Below, piece by piece: positions 16,858 to 16,994 of a stretch of DNA of 16,994 nucleotides. Each line of letters starts with the position of its first letter. Position 1 is the first letter of the stretch. This stretch comes from Discostella pseudostelligera (taxonomy: Eukaryota > Bacillariophyta > Thalassiosirophyceae > Thalassiosirales > Thalassiosiraceae), in the NCBI GenBank assembly GCA_036940085.1, contig JALLBK010000257.1, positions 1 through 16,994 on the forward strand. Direction: 5' to 3'. The position numbers and the translations under genes were made by a program. Under the pieces are notes generated by a model. The model worked only from the letters and a program-made list of their open reading frames with translations. It was not told the origin of the DNA and did not search any database.

Positions 16858-16994
16858 ATGTTCGGCTCATCTTTCGCATCGTCATTGCCATCGTCGGCTT
16901 CGTCGTCGTCGTCGTCGGCGGCGTCAGCTGCGCCACAACCGACGACGACGGCATCGTCCCGCCCATTTTTTGGCGGTTTCGGCGCGTCCGCCTC
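16858..16994 (+). CDS. FG-nucleoporin-like protein, N-terminal fragment
   Basis: The frame opens at the ATG at 16858 (GGCCATG) and runs off the window end, giving 45 complete residues. The visible part starts M-F-G-S-S-F, then has a Ser/Ala/Thr-rich stretch encoded largely by TCG repeats, then F-F-G-G-F-G-A-S-A. Phe-Gly dipeptides in a Ser/Thr/Ala spacer are characteristic of FG nucleoporins, which form the permeability barrier of the nuclear pore. The fragment is too short to name the subunit; another low-complexity protein is possible. Confidence 0.5.
   Translation, partial: MFGSSFASSLPSSASSSSSSAASAAPQPTTTASSRPFFGGFGASA

Overview
The window looks like nuclear DNA of an ochrophyte alga, most probably a diatom (a centric one is a guess). 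Two proteins carry an ER signal peptide followed by an alanine-phenylalanine cleavage motif (N-A-F and E-A-F), the bipartite targeting sequence of complex red-lineage plastids. Genes are compact, with one short GT-AG intron (80-111 bp) in five of them. The mitochondrial aconitase is of the bacterial AcnB type. No prokaryotic operon, mobile element, CRISPR array, tRNA or rRNA was seen.

Layout from left to right: rubredoxin-like plastid protein (+, 314-673); HMA-domain protein with a Cys cluster and a Ser/Arg-rich tail (-, 842-3226, one intron); mu-homology-domain (muniscin-like) endocytic protein (+, 3777-4897, one intron); hypothetical protein (-, 5031-5729); HtrL/YibB-domain type II membrane protein (+, 6197-7825); FAM136A-family mitochondrial protein (-, 7974-8519, one intron); plastid LON substrate-binding-domain protein (+, 8976-10392, one intron); AcnB-type aconitase (+, 11009-13972); SRP68 (-, 14173-16509, one intron); and the start of an FG-nucleoporin-like gene (+, 16858 to the window end). 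Strands alternate except at the LON/aconitase junction, so most genes share either a divergent promoter (350-550 bp) or a short convergent 3' gap (130-200 bp).

The genes do not form one pathway. They serve plastid redox chemistry and proteostasis, the mitochondrial intermembrane space, the TCA cycle, co-translational secretion, endocytosis and the nuclear pore. The most notable non-coding structure is a set of CCCGCC-centred elements, five of which match the E2F-type sequence TTTCCCGCC exactly. They lie in four intergenic promoter regions and in two cases are arranged as degenerate arrays (about 21-bp units at 5873-6001 and about 32-bp units at 8750-8852).

I did not find a clearly novel multi-gene system. 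The best leads are the promoter arrays, the HMA/Cys-cluster protein, the short-loop rubredoxin, the aconitase start region with two abutting upstream ORFs or a micro-intron, and the FAM136A protein that has lost matching cysteines. Exon structures were inferred by reading splice sites and frames, and family assignments come from recognised motifs without a database search.
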